A stretch of DNA of 64,000 nt from Phormidium tenue FACHB-1050 (GTDB taxonomy: Bacteria; Cyanobacteriota; Cyanobacteriia; Pseudanabaenales; Pseudanabaenaceae). Under the pieces are notes generated by a model. It did not search any database. It was not told the DNA's origin and saw nothing but the letters and a program-made list of their open reading frames with translations. Made by a program: the position numbers and the translations under genes. The stretch covers positions 1 to 64,000 of the forward strand of contig NZ_JACJQY010000029.1 in the NCBI RefSeq assembly GCF_014696925.1. The letters are read 5' to 3'. Below are positions 8,416 to 15,557 of this stretch, piece after piece. Within the stretch, counting starts at the first letter, position 1; every line of letters starts with the position of its first letter.

Positions 8416-9963
8416 ATGATGAAAAAATGGTTTAATACCGCAGGTCCTTGTCAAGCAGACATTCACTATATGCTGCCAGCAAGCGATCGCCTACCCGAAT
8501 TAGTTGATCTAATCGATCAGCGAAATTACTTCGTCATCCATGCCCCAAGGCAGACGGGCAAAACTACTGCCATGATGTCATTAGCGCAGGAGCTAACCGC
8601 CAGTGGCAAATATTGCGCCGTTATGGTATCAGCAGAAGTAGGGTCAGCATTTCCCGATGAACCCGAAAAAGCAGAACAAGCAATCCTATCAGCATGGCGA
8701 GATGCAGCAGATTTTTGGTTGACAGACAAATTAAAACCACCCATTCACAATCCTAATCAACCGCCACAACGCATCGGTAATTTTTTAAAAGTATGGGCAG
8801 AGACTTCACCCCGACCATTAGTTATATTTATTGACGAAATAGATTCCCTCCAAAATCAAACTTTAATAACAGTATTGCGACAGCTAAGAGATGGGTTTCC
8901 CCGTCGTCCACAGGGATTTCCGCAGTCAGTTGCTTTAGTAGGAATGCGCGATGTCCGTGATTATAAATATGCATCAGGAGGAGGCGAGAGACTCAATACC
9001 TCAAGCCCCTTTAACATCAAAGTACGTTCCTTCACACTGAGTAATTTTAGCCTTGCAGAAGTCAGAAATCTCTATCAACAACATACAGAAGCCACAGGTC
9101 AACTATTTACACCAGAAGCAATAGATTTAGCATTTTACTTAACACAGGGTCAGCCTTGGCTCGTCAATGCGATCGCCAAGGAAATCACCGAATATATCGC
9201 CAAAGATCCCAATACTCTAATTACATCTGAATTAGTATCCCAAGCCAAAGAGATTTTAATTCAAAGACAAGATACCCATTTAGATAGCCTAGCTGAAAGA
9301 TTGCGAGAAGAACGAGTCAGAGCCATCATTCAGCCCATCCTTGCTGGGCAGGAATTACCAGATGTGCCACAGGATGACGTGCGCTATGTTTTGGATTTAG
9401 GCTTGTGTAGTAACGAGAATGGATTAGCGATCGCTAATCCCATTTATCAAGAGGTACTGCCCAGAGTGCTTGCCTATGTGACATCTGCTTCTATGGGATA
9501 CATTCAACCAATTTGGCTAAACGAACAGGGTGAATTTCTACCTGAACGCTTGTTAGAGTCATTTCTAGAATTTTGGCGACAGCATGGAGAACCATTGTTT
9601 AAAAGCACCCCCTATCCAGAGATTGCACCCCATTTAGTGTTGATGGCTTTTTTGCATCGGGTGGTCAATGGTAAAGGGACATTAGAACGCGAATATGCGA
9701 TCGGTTCGGGAAGAATGGATTTATGTTTACGCTATGGCAAGGTGACTTTGGGAATGGAGTTAAAAGTATGGCGAGACAAGAAACCAGATCCACTTAATGA
9801 AGGCTTAAAACAATTAGATAAATATCTATCGGGATTGAATTTAGATACGGGTTGGCTAGTAATTTTTGATCGCCGTGAGGGTTTGCCACCACTCAGCGAT
9901 CGCACTACTACAGAAAGAGCAGTCAGTCCCGCAGGTCGAAATATTACCGTGATTCGGGGATAA
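8416..9963 (+). CDS. AAA-like ATPase with C-terminal PD-(D/E)XK nuclease domain, copy 2
   Basis: 515 residues, the tandem duplicate of 6830-8377. The first ~75 residues and everything after about residue 165 are almost identical to copy 1. The stretch between Walker A and Walker B (about 78-165) is clearly different in sequence, although length is conserved. Walker A APRQTGKTT, Walker B PLVIFIDEID and the nuclease residues D/ExK are intact. This mosaic pattern points to gene conversion over the flanks with a variable segment kept apart, perhaps the partner- or target-recognition part. The perfect operator before dndC lies 56 bp after its stop. Confidence 0.75.
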   Translation: MMKKWFNTAGPCQADIHYMLPASDRLPELVDLIDQRNYFVIHAPRQTGKTTAMMSLAQELTASGKYCAVMVSAEVGSAFPDEPEKAEQAILSAWRDAADFWLTDKLKPPIHNPNQPPQRIGNFLKVWAETSPRPLVIFIDEIDSLQNQTLITVLRQLRDGFPRRPQGFPQSVALVGMRDVRDYKYASGGGERLNTSSPFNIKVRSFTLSNFSLAEVRNLYQQHTEATGQLFTPEAIDLAFYLTQGQPWLVNAIAKEITEYIAKDPNTLITSELVSQAKEILIQRQDTHLDSLAERLREERVRAIIQPILAGQELPDVPQDDVRYVLDLGLCSNENGLAIANPIYQEVLPRVLAYVTSASMGYIQPIWLNEQGEFLPERLLESFLEFWRQHGEPLFKSTPYPEIAPHLVLMAFLHRVVNGKGTLEREYAIGSGRMDLCLRYGKVTLGMELKVWRDKKPDPLNEGLKQLDKYLSGLNLDTGWLVIFDRREGLPPLSDRTTTERAVSPAGRNITVIRG

Positions 9964-10018
9964 ATAATTTGCTAATTCTAATTTGCCAATTCACAGGCTT
10001 TAGTTTTCATCTTGCCAT

Positions 10019-10040
10019 TTGTAGTCCATTTGGACTACAA
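10019..10040. promoter_or_regulatory. dndC operator: Perfect 22-bp operator palindrome upstream of dndC
   Basis: Half-sites TTGTAGTCC and GGACTACAA are exact inverted repeats around a 4-bp ATTT centre. The site lies 44 bp before the chosen dndC start. The same half-sites occur three times in front of the XRE regulator gene (6454-6540). This is the best-preserved copy and defines the motif. Binding by the XRE protein is inferred. Confidence 0.75.
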
Positions 10041-10083
10041 CAGTAATAGGGATATCCCGAAAAACAAGGCAAATCTACCAACC

Positions 10084-11700
10084 ATGACCGAACCACAACG
10101 CACTGCACCCCAGTTAATCGAAGACATCAAAGCCCTGATAACTGAGATCCAGCAGTTGTATTGCCATGATGAAATCCCTTGGATTATTGGCTATTCAGGC
10201 GGCAAAGACTCTACCGCCACCCTCCAACTCGTTTGGCTAGCCCTCCAACAACTACCAAGCGATCGCCGCACCAAACAGATTCATGTGATCACCACCGACA
10301 CTCGCGTTGAAAACCCCATCGTCGCTGCATGGGTCAAGCGATCAATCGCCAATATGCAAGCCGCCGCCACTGAGCAAGACTTACCAATTTCTGCAAATTT
10401 ACTAGTCCCCGATGTCAAAGACACCTTCTGGGTGAATCTCATCGGCAAAGGCTACCCCGCACCCCGCAATGGCTTTAGATGGTGTACCGAACGCCTCAAA
10501 ATCAAACCATCTAACCAATTTGTCCAAAACGTTGTCCGCGCCAAAGGCGAAGTAATCATTGTCCTTGGCACACGCAAAGCCGAAAGCTCTAGGCGATCGC
10601 GATCGATGAGCGATCACGAAATGGGTAGCATAGGAGATCGCATTGGTGACAGTAATCTCACCTCCCTGCTTTATAGCGGCAGCCTACCCAACTCACTGAT
10701 CTATAGCCCCATTGCCGACTGGAGCAACAGTGAAGTATGGCTATACCTCATGCAATATCCCAACCCTTGGGGCAATAGCAATCAAGACCTCTTCACCATG
10801 TATCGCGGCGCAACCGCCGACAATGAATGTCCTCTGGTAATCGATAGCAATACACCTAGCTGTGGTGACTCCCGCTTTGGTTGTTGGGTCTGCACCCTCG
10901 TCAATAAAGACAAATCGATGGAAGCAATGATCCTCAATGATGACGAAAAAGAATGGATGCAGCCCATGCTAGATCTACGCAATGCCCTCGATAGCCCCGA
11001 TGACTGGGACAAACGTGACTTTCGCCGTATGAGTGGCAATGTACAGCTATTTACCCACAACAGCGACGGCAAACAAGAAGTCAAGCCGATCCCCGGTCCT
11101 TACACCAAAAAATGGCGCGAACATTGGCTGAGGGAATTACTCAAAGCGCAAACCGAAGCACGTAAAAATGCTCCTCCTGAAATGCAAGCGATCGAACTCA
11201 TTACTCAAGCTGAACTTAGCGAAATTAGACGAATTTGGCGTGAAGATAAACATGAATTTGATGACGCACTGCCCCATATTTATCTCGAAGTAACAGGCGA
11301 AAAATTCCAAGATATAAACAATCCCAACAATCAAAGCTTGCTAGGAGCCGATGAGTGGGAAATTCTAGCGCGACTCTGCGGCGACAATGCCATGCACCTC
11401 GAACTCACCACCAAACTGCTCAGCGTTGAAAAGCAACATTATGGCAAAATGCGCCGCGTCGGTATCTATGAAGCCCTCGAAAAATGCTTTGAAACCAGTT
11501 CGCGATCGCCAGAAGAAGCAATTCAAAATGCCCATAGGGTCAAAAATATAAAAGATGCAGCGGAGGAAGGAGATGCTAATAAAGTTCGTCAACTTGCGCT
11601 AGGGCAACCAGTCAAACCAGCCGAATCAGAGTCTCCCCAAAAAGCTAATAGTTGGGCATCTATGAAATTTGGCTCCCCAGTTGCAGAGGTACAGTCTTGA
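10084..11700 (+). CDS. dndC: DndC, DNA phosphorothioation sulfurtransferase
   Basis: DndC is the PP-loop ATP pyrophosphatase / sulfotransferase-like component that transfers sulfur during DNA backbone modification. The PP-loop SGGKDST is near residues 38-44. WCTERLKIKP and the cysteine cluster in PSCGDSRFGCWVCTLV (C-x6-C-x2-C) fit the 4Fe-4S site of the family, and the length (538) fits. I chose ATG 10084 because the frame's earlier ATG at 10012 would place the operator palindrome inside the coding region and the DndC-like sequence begins only after 10084. Its stop overlaps the TTG start of dndD. No dndA is present in the window, so the cysteine desulfurase must be encoded elsewhere. Confidence 0.93.
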   Translation: MTEPQRTAPQLIEDIKALITEIQQLYCHDEIPWIIGYSGGKDSTATLQLVWLALQQLPSDRRTKQIHVITTDTRVENPIVAAWVKRSIANMQAAATEQDLPISANLLVPDVKDTFWVNLIGKGYPAPRNGFRWCTERLKIKPSNQFVQNVVRAKGEVIIVLGTRKAESSRRSRSMSDHEMGSIGDRIGDSNLTSLLYSGSLPNSLIYSPIADWSNSEVWLYLMQYPNPWGNSNQDLFTMYRGATADNECPLVIDSNTPSCGDSRFGCWVCTLVNKDKSMEAMILNDDEKEWMQPMLDLRNALDSPDDWDKRDFRRMSGNVQLFTHNSDGKQEVKPIPGPYTKKWREHWLRELLKAQTEARKNAPPEMQAIELITQAELSEIRRIWREDKHEFDDALPHIYLEVTGEKFQDINNPNNQSLLGADEWEILARLCGDNAMHLELTTKLLSVEKQHYGKMRRVGIYEALEKCFETSSRSPEEAIQNAHRVKNIKDAAEEGDANKVRQLALGQPVKPAESESPQKANSWASMKFGSPVAEVQS

Positions 11701-13688
11701 TTTTTCGCGAATTAACCCTGCAAAATTTTGGTGCTTATCAAGGAAAGCACACGATCAATCTTTCTGTTGATGTCAGTCAAGACCATCCACCGATTGTTCT
11801 TTTAGGCGGCTTAAATGGTGGGGGTAAAACGACCTTTATTGATGCCATCCGACTGGCTCTATATGGTGCAAAAGCCCAATGCTCCACAAGAGGCAACCTA
11901 AACTATGGCGAATTTCTCTCTCAAAGCGTCAATCGTGAAGCCAAAATCGGCGAAGAAGCAGCGATCGAATTAGTCTTTGAACAAGCTAGTTTCAATAAAT
12001 CCGAACTGCGCCAAGTACCTATCTCGATTTCCCGTCGCTGGACACAGCAACCCAAAAATGGGCGCGATATTTTAGAAGTCCGTGTTGATGGCTGGAATAA
12101 CGAAACCCTGACTAATACATGGGATGAATTTATCGAAGAAATAATGCCCATCGGTATTTCGGGTCTATTTCTATTTGATGGAGAACAAGTGCGAGAACTT
12201 GCACTGCAAGACACTCCCACACAGGGCATTGTTGATGCTATTCGCACAATTCTCGGATTAGAGCTAGTCGATCGCTTAGAAATTGATTTAGAAGTCTTAT
12301 CCAGCAAAAAACGGCGTGAATCATCTGATATAGAAGCTTTTAGTAAACTTACAGAGATAGAAGCCCTAATTGCCCAACAATCCGCAGAAATTGATTTAGA
12401 AGCTGCCCATAAAAGTCAACTAGAAAACGACTTAGAACAAGCCAAAGTTAATCTTGCGGAAGCCGAACGTGAGTTTATGCGTAAAGGCGGAAAAGCGGCG
12501 GGAGATAAGCACGAATTGGAACAAAGCTATCAGAGACTTAAAGAAGAAGCCGATCAGCAAAGAAAAGCATTGCTAGATTTAGCAGAAACTTGTTTACCCC
12601 TGATGTTGATTAAATCGCCTCTGTTAGAACAAGCACTCTCCCAAAGCCAAAAAGAGCTACATCTGCAAAAAGCGAAAGCCGCCCTAGATCTGATCAAAGA
12701 ACGCGATCGCAAACTATCAGAATTTGCTGAGCAGAACCTCCCTAAGAAGTACACTCGCTTAGTTCAAGAGTTTTTAGAAACTGAACTTGCCCAACTGGAA
12801 GATGAATCACAGGATGGAGAAATATGGCTGGGTAGTGATCTCGATCTAGTAAACTCGCTCTCAAATCTTTTAGAGCAGGATTTACCCAAAACCCTTTCTT
12901 TGTCTAGTAACGCATTGCAAAAACTAGAATCTTGCGATCGCGAAAGCTCTCAAATCCAAAATGTGATTGCCTCTGCGGCAAGTCCAGAAATCTATCAACA
13001 ACTCTTACAAAAAAAAGAAGAAGCTGAAGCACTGTGTGAATCTTTAGTCAATCAACTAGATGATTCTCAACGATACTTAGCACTTTTAGAACGCAAGTTA
13101 GCTTCTAGTAAAAGAGAACTGGAAAATTATGGAACAACCATAGTCGCAAGAGGCAATCTAGAATTTTTCTTTCAGTCTGTTGTTAAAGTGCAATCAACAA
13201 TGGATTCATTCAGAAGAGAACTTACTGCCCATAAAATCGCTCAACTAGAAAACAGTGTCACTGAATGTTTTCTCCATCTTTTACACAAATCTCGTCTTGT
13301 ACATCGCATCACGATTGCGCCTGAAACCTTTCGTCTAGAGCTATACAATGCTGAAGGCAAGTCCATCCCCAAACATCGCCTTTCCGCAGGTGAAAAACAG
13401 ATGTTAGCGATCGCCTTTTTATGGGGATTAGCCCGTGTTTCAGGATGCCAATTGCCCGTCGTCATTGACACACCTCTTGGTCGTCTAGACTCATCCCATC
13501 GTTTAAATCTGCTTGATCGCTATTTCCCCAATGCCAGCCAACAAGTGATTCTGCTTTCAACTGATACCGAAATCGGCAAAGAAGAAGTAACTCGCTTACG
13601 ACAAAATCAACTAATCGCCCATGAATATATCCTAGATTACGATGAATCAATCAATCGGACTGAAGTGCGATCTGGATACTTCTGGTAA
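11697..13688 (+). CDS. dndD: DndD, DNA phosphorothioation SMC-like ATPase
   Basis: I start this gene at TTG 11697: the TTGA overlaps the dndC stop, GAGG lies 7 nt upstream (11686-11689), and the protein then begins MIFRELTLQNFGAY, the normal DndD start. The 663-residue product has Walker A GGLNGGGKTT near 36-45, LFLFDGEQVREL near 155, central coiled coils, the signature RLSAGEKQM near 560 and Walker B VVIDTPLGRLD near 585. DndD is thought to supply ATP hydrolysis for opening or nicking DNA at the modification site in the DndCDE complex. A longer upstream TTG (11652) would only add non-homologous residues. Confidence 0.92.
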   Translation: MIFRELTLQNFGAYQGKHTINLSVDVSQDHPPIVLLGGLNGGGKTTFIDAIRLALYGAKAQCSTRGNLNYGEFLSQSVNREAKIGEEAAIELVFEQASFNKSELRQVPISISRRWTQQPKNGRDILEVRVDGWNNETLTNTWDEFIEEIMPIGISGLFLFDGEQVRELALQDTPTQGIVDAIRTILGLELVDRLEIDLEVLSSKKRRESSDIEAFSKLTEIEALIAQQSAEIDLEAAHKSQLENDLEQAKVNLAEAEREFMRKGGKAAGDKHELEQSYQRLKEEADQQRKALLDLAETCLPLMLIKSPLLEQALSQSQKELHLQKAKAALDLIKERDRKLSEFAEQNLPKKYTRLVQEFLETELAQLEDESQDGEIWLGSDLDLVNSLSNLLEQDLPKTLSLSSNALQKLESCDRESSQIQNVIASAASPEIYQQLLQKKEEAEALCESLVNQLDDSQRYLALLERKLASSKRELENYGTTIVARGNLEFFFQSVVKVQSTMDSFRRELTAHKIAQLENSVTECFLHLLHKSRLVHRITIAPETFRLELYNAEGKSIPKHRLSAGEKQMLAIAFLWGLARVSGCQLPVVIDTPLGRLDSSHRLNLLDRYFPNASQQVILLSTDTEIGKEEVTRLRQNQLIAHEYILDYDESINRTEVRSGYFW

Positions 13689-13716
13689 CCAATCACCAAT
13701 CACCAATCACCAATCA
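13689..13716. repeat. Four tandem CCAATCA heptamers between dndD and dndE
   Basis: Exactly four copies of CCAATCA follow the dndD stop (13686-13688). Short tandem heptamers of this kind (STRR) are common in filamentous cyanobacteria. They separate dndE from dndD by 36 bp with no visible ribosome site. Confidence 0.9.
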
Positions 13717-13724
13717 TCTAACAT

Positions 13725-14117
13725 ATGGAACCCCCTATTGACCGCATCCGTATCTCCCAAAATGCCAGAGAGCAACTACTCAAACTCAAACGCTCTACCC
13801 ATATCGAGAATTGGAATGTTCTCTGTCGATGGGCGCTATGTAAATCTTTAGCTGAACCAACTCCTCCATCAATTATTAATATTGTCACTGATAGCAATGT
13901 GGAAATGACTTGGCAAGTCTTTGCTGGCAACTTATCAGACATTCTCATAGTTGCTCTAAAACAACGCTGTCACAACGATGGACTTGGCACAGACAAAGAA
14001 ACCCTTGCTACACAGTTTCGTTTACATCTCAATCGTGGCATTGGCTACTTATCAGGCGATCCAAATCTTAAAAAGATTGAGAACTTAATTCTTCTTGCTA
14101 GCCACGTTGAAGATTAG
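13725..14117 (+). CDS. dndE: DndE, DNA phosphorothioation protein
   Basis: 130 residues, matching DndE in length and in the sequence IDRIRISQNAREQLLKLKRSTHIENWNVLCRWALCKSL at the start and FRLHLNRGIGYLSGD near the end. DndE is the small nicked-DNA-binding subunit of the DndCDE modification complex and forms tetramers in studied bacteria. ATG 13725 is the first in-frame start at the domain boundary. It is the last gene of the dndCDE transcript, followed by a convergent truncated HNH gene. Confidence 0.9.
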   Translation: MEPPIDRIRISQNAREQLLKLKRSTHIENWNVLCRWALCKSLAEPTPPSIINIVTDSNVEMTWQVFAGNLSDILIVALKQRCHNDGLGTDKETLATQFRLHLNRGIGYLSGDPNLKKIENLILLASHVED

Positions 14118-14138
14118 CACTTTATCAGGCTGCAAAAA

Positions 14139-14168
14139 ATTGATGCTATGTCAATTGATGCTATGTCA
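14139..14168. repeat. 15-bp direct tandem duplication
   Basis: ATTGATGCTATGTCA is repeated twice head to tail in the space between the converging dndE and HNH-like genes. It is a simple local duplication in the 66-bp convergent gap. Confidence 0.85.
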
Positions 14169-14182
14169 ATAGACACCTCAAC

Positions 14183-14830
14183 CTACACAAAAGCTAGCTT
14201 TTTGGGTAGATTGTCAATACTAGAATTACACTTTTGCATATATCCTAGCCATGCAGCAAAAGCCCACTGGTAAACAACATCATAATTTGTCTTTAAATAT
14301 TCTATCCATTCAGGATGTAATGAAATTGTTTCATCTTGATCGTTAATGTAGTATAAAGGCTTTTTGTCTTGAAAGCGATCGCAGGATAATGCGGCGATAT
14401 TTTGATTTGTCTCACCACTTTTAACTCCCTTAAGTTCCATTTCAAAAAATGGTCTAATCAGACGATAAGGAGCAAATTTTTTTAACTCCTTAGTAGTACT
14501 TAACATTTTAGAAGCGATCGCCTTTCGCAACTCTTCTCCTGACAGATTTCTCCCAACTTCATCAAAAACATCAAATCTGCCAGCGATCATGTCCTTATTG
14601 CCAAACGATAACCGATGGGGATGATATGCCTGCCAAGCAATGACCAACATCTCAACCATAAGATCCTGTAGTGCAATAGGAGTATGATCAAATTTTCTTT
14701 GCTTCAGAATGTTCAACAACGCCAAGAAAAATAAATATTTGTAAGAGTTTGCTGTATGCGTAAATAGTTTTGAAAATGCTTCAATATTTAGCTGCTCGGA
14801 CTTTGGTAATGCATTAGCGCCTTGACTCAT
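14183..14830 (-). CDS. HNH-endonuclease-family protein lacking its HNH domain (truncated)
   Basis: 215 residues. ANSYKYLFFLALLNILKQ, LVEMLVIAWQAYHPHRLSFG, RLIRPFFEMELKG and the end YMQKCNSSIDNLPKKL match the N-terminal helical part of a defence-associated HNH nuclease family whose members normally continue for another 100-150 residues with the catalytic HNH. Here the frame stops right where that domain should begin, and the sequence after the stop shows no continuation in any frame. It is probably a truncated relic, or a retained regulatory/specificity fragment. It converges on dndE. Confidence 0.6.
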   Translation of the reverse strand: MSQGANALPKSEQLNIEAFSKLFTHTANSYKYLFFLALLNILKQRKFDHTPIALQDLMVEMLVIAWQAYHPHRLSFGNKDMIAGRFDVFDEVGRNLSGEELRKAIASKMLSTTKELKKFAPYRLIRPFFEMELKGVKSGETNQNIAALSCDRFQDKKPLYYINDQDETISLHPEWIEYLKTNYDVVYQWAFAAWLGYMQKCNSSIDNLPKKLAFV

Positions 14831-14908
14831 TAACGATCTCCACTCAGTTTATTGTTAAAACACGTTGCAACAAGAATACATCGCACAGGTCAACAGCGGA
14901 TCGCTCCA

Positions 14909-15481
14909 TCATTTATATCTTTCCTGAAAAGCCAACATTGCTTCTAACTGTGACTCCATCAGCAAACATTGTTCCAAATGAGCAATATCCAAATCAGTTA
15001 AACATCCACTTGCTTCAACCTGTGCATATTCTCCATCCTGAAAGCGATAAATCCTGATCTTGCCGTCTTGCCAAAACCAAACCTCAGGAATATTTCTTAA
15101 CTGGTACTTTCTTAGCTTTTTGACGCTGCCACTAGTCACCACAATCTCAATACATAAATCTGTAAGTTCAGGATTGTCACCAAATGCAAAAGATAAATCT
15201 GCTTGAAACTCTAACTTAGGCTCAATGGTTTGGGTATAAGCACCTGTACCAGTAAATCGAATCCGTTTAACTAAAAAATAGTAATTAAGCAACGCACCCA
15301 ACAAGGTAGATACCATTTCATGCAGCAAACCAATGCCCACAATTTCTACTACTCCTTCGCAATAATTTAATCTTACTCCGCCAATTTCTGCAAACGTAGA
15401 TTGCAGAGCCTTGAATTGCTCCCATGTCACAGCCTGCTTGACGAGGTATTGATCAGCCGTTTTAGTTAAAGTTAGAGTCAT
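14909..15481 (-). CDS. Uma2-family (DUF820) PD-(D/E)XK nuclease-like protein
   Basis: 190 residues. The Uma2 hallmarks are visible: an acidic residue in LEFQADLSFAFG, the glutamate in LCIEIVVTSGS, the lysine in KKLRKYQLRNIPEVWFWQDGKI, then the conserved RIYRF strand. Substrate unknown. It lies divergently beside the Dnd-associated methyltransferase gene (76 bp apart) and is a different subfamily from the Uma2 gene at 2547. Confidence 0.85.
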   Translation of the reverse strand: MTLTLTKTADQYLVKQAVTWEQFKALQSTFAEIGGVRLNYCEGVVEIVGIGLLHEMVSTLLGALLNYYFLVKRIRFTGTGAYTQTIEPKLEFQADLSFAFGDNPELTDLCIEIVVTSGSVKKLRKYQLRNIPEVWFWQDGKIRIYRFQDGEYAQVEASGCLTDLDIAHLEQCLLMESQLEAMLAFQERYK

Positions 15482-15557
15482 GGCTTAACCTTGGCAATTA
15501 CTTGGGTAATGAAGTGTTACTAGTATAATCTAAACATTCAATAAAGCTCTTGTCGCA

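Noticed and set aside
13689-13716. Possible CRISPR-like tandem repeats
   Set aside because: Only four contiguous heptamers without spacers; a simple STRR. No CRISPR array or cas gene was seen in the window.
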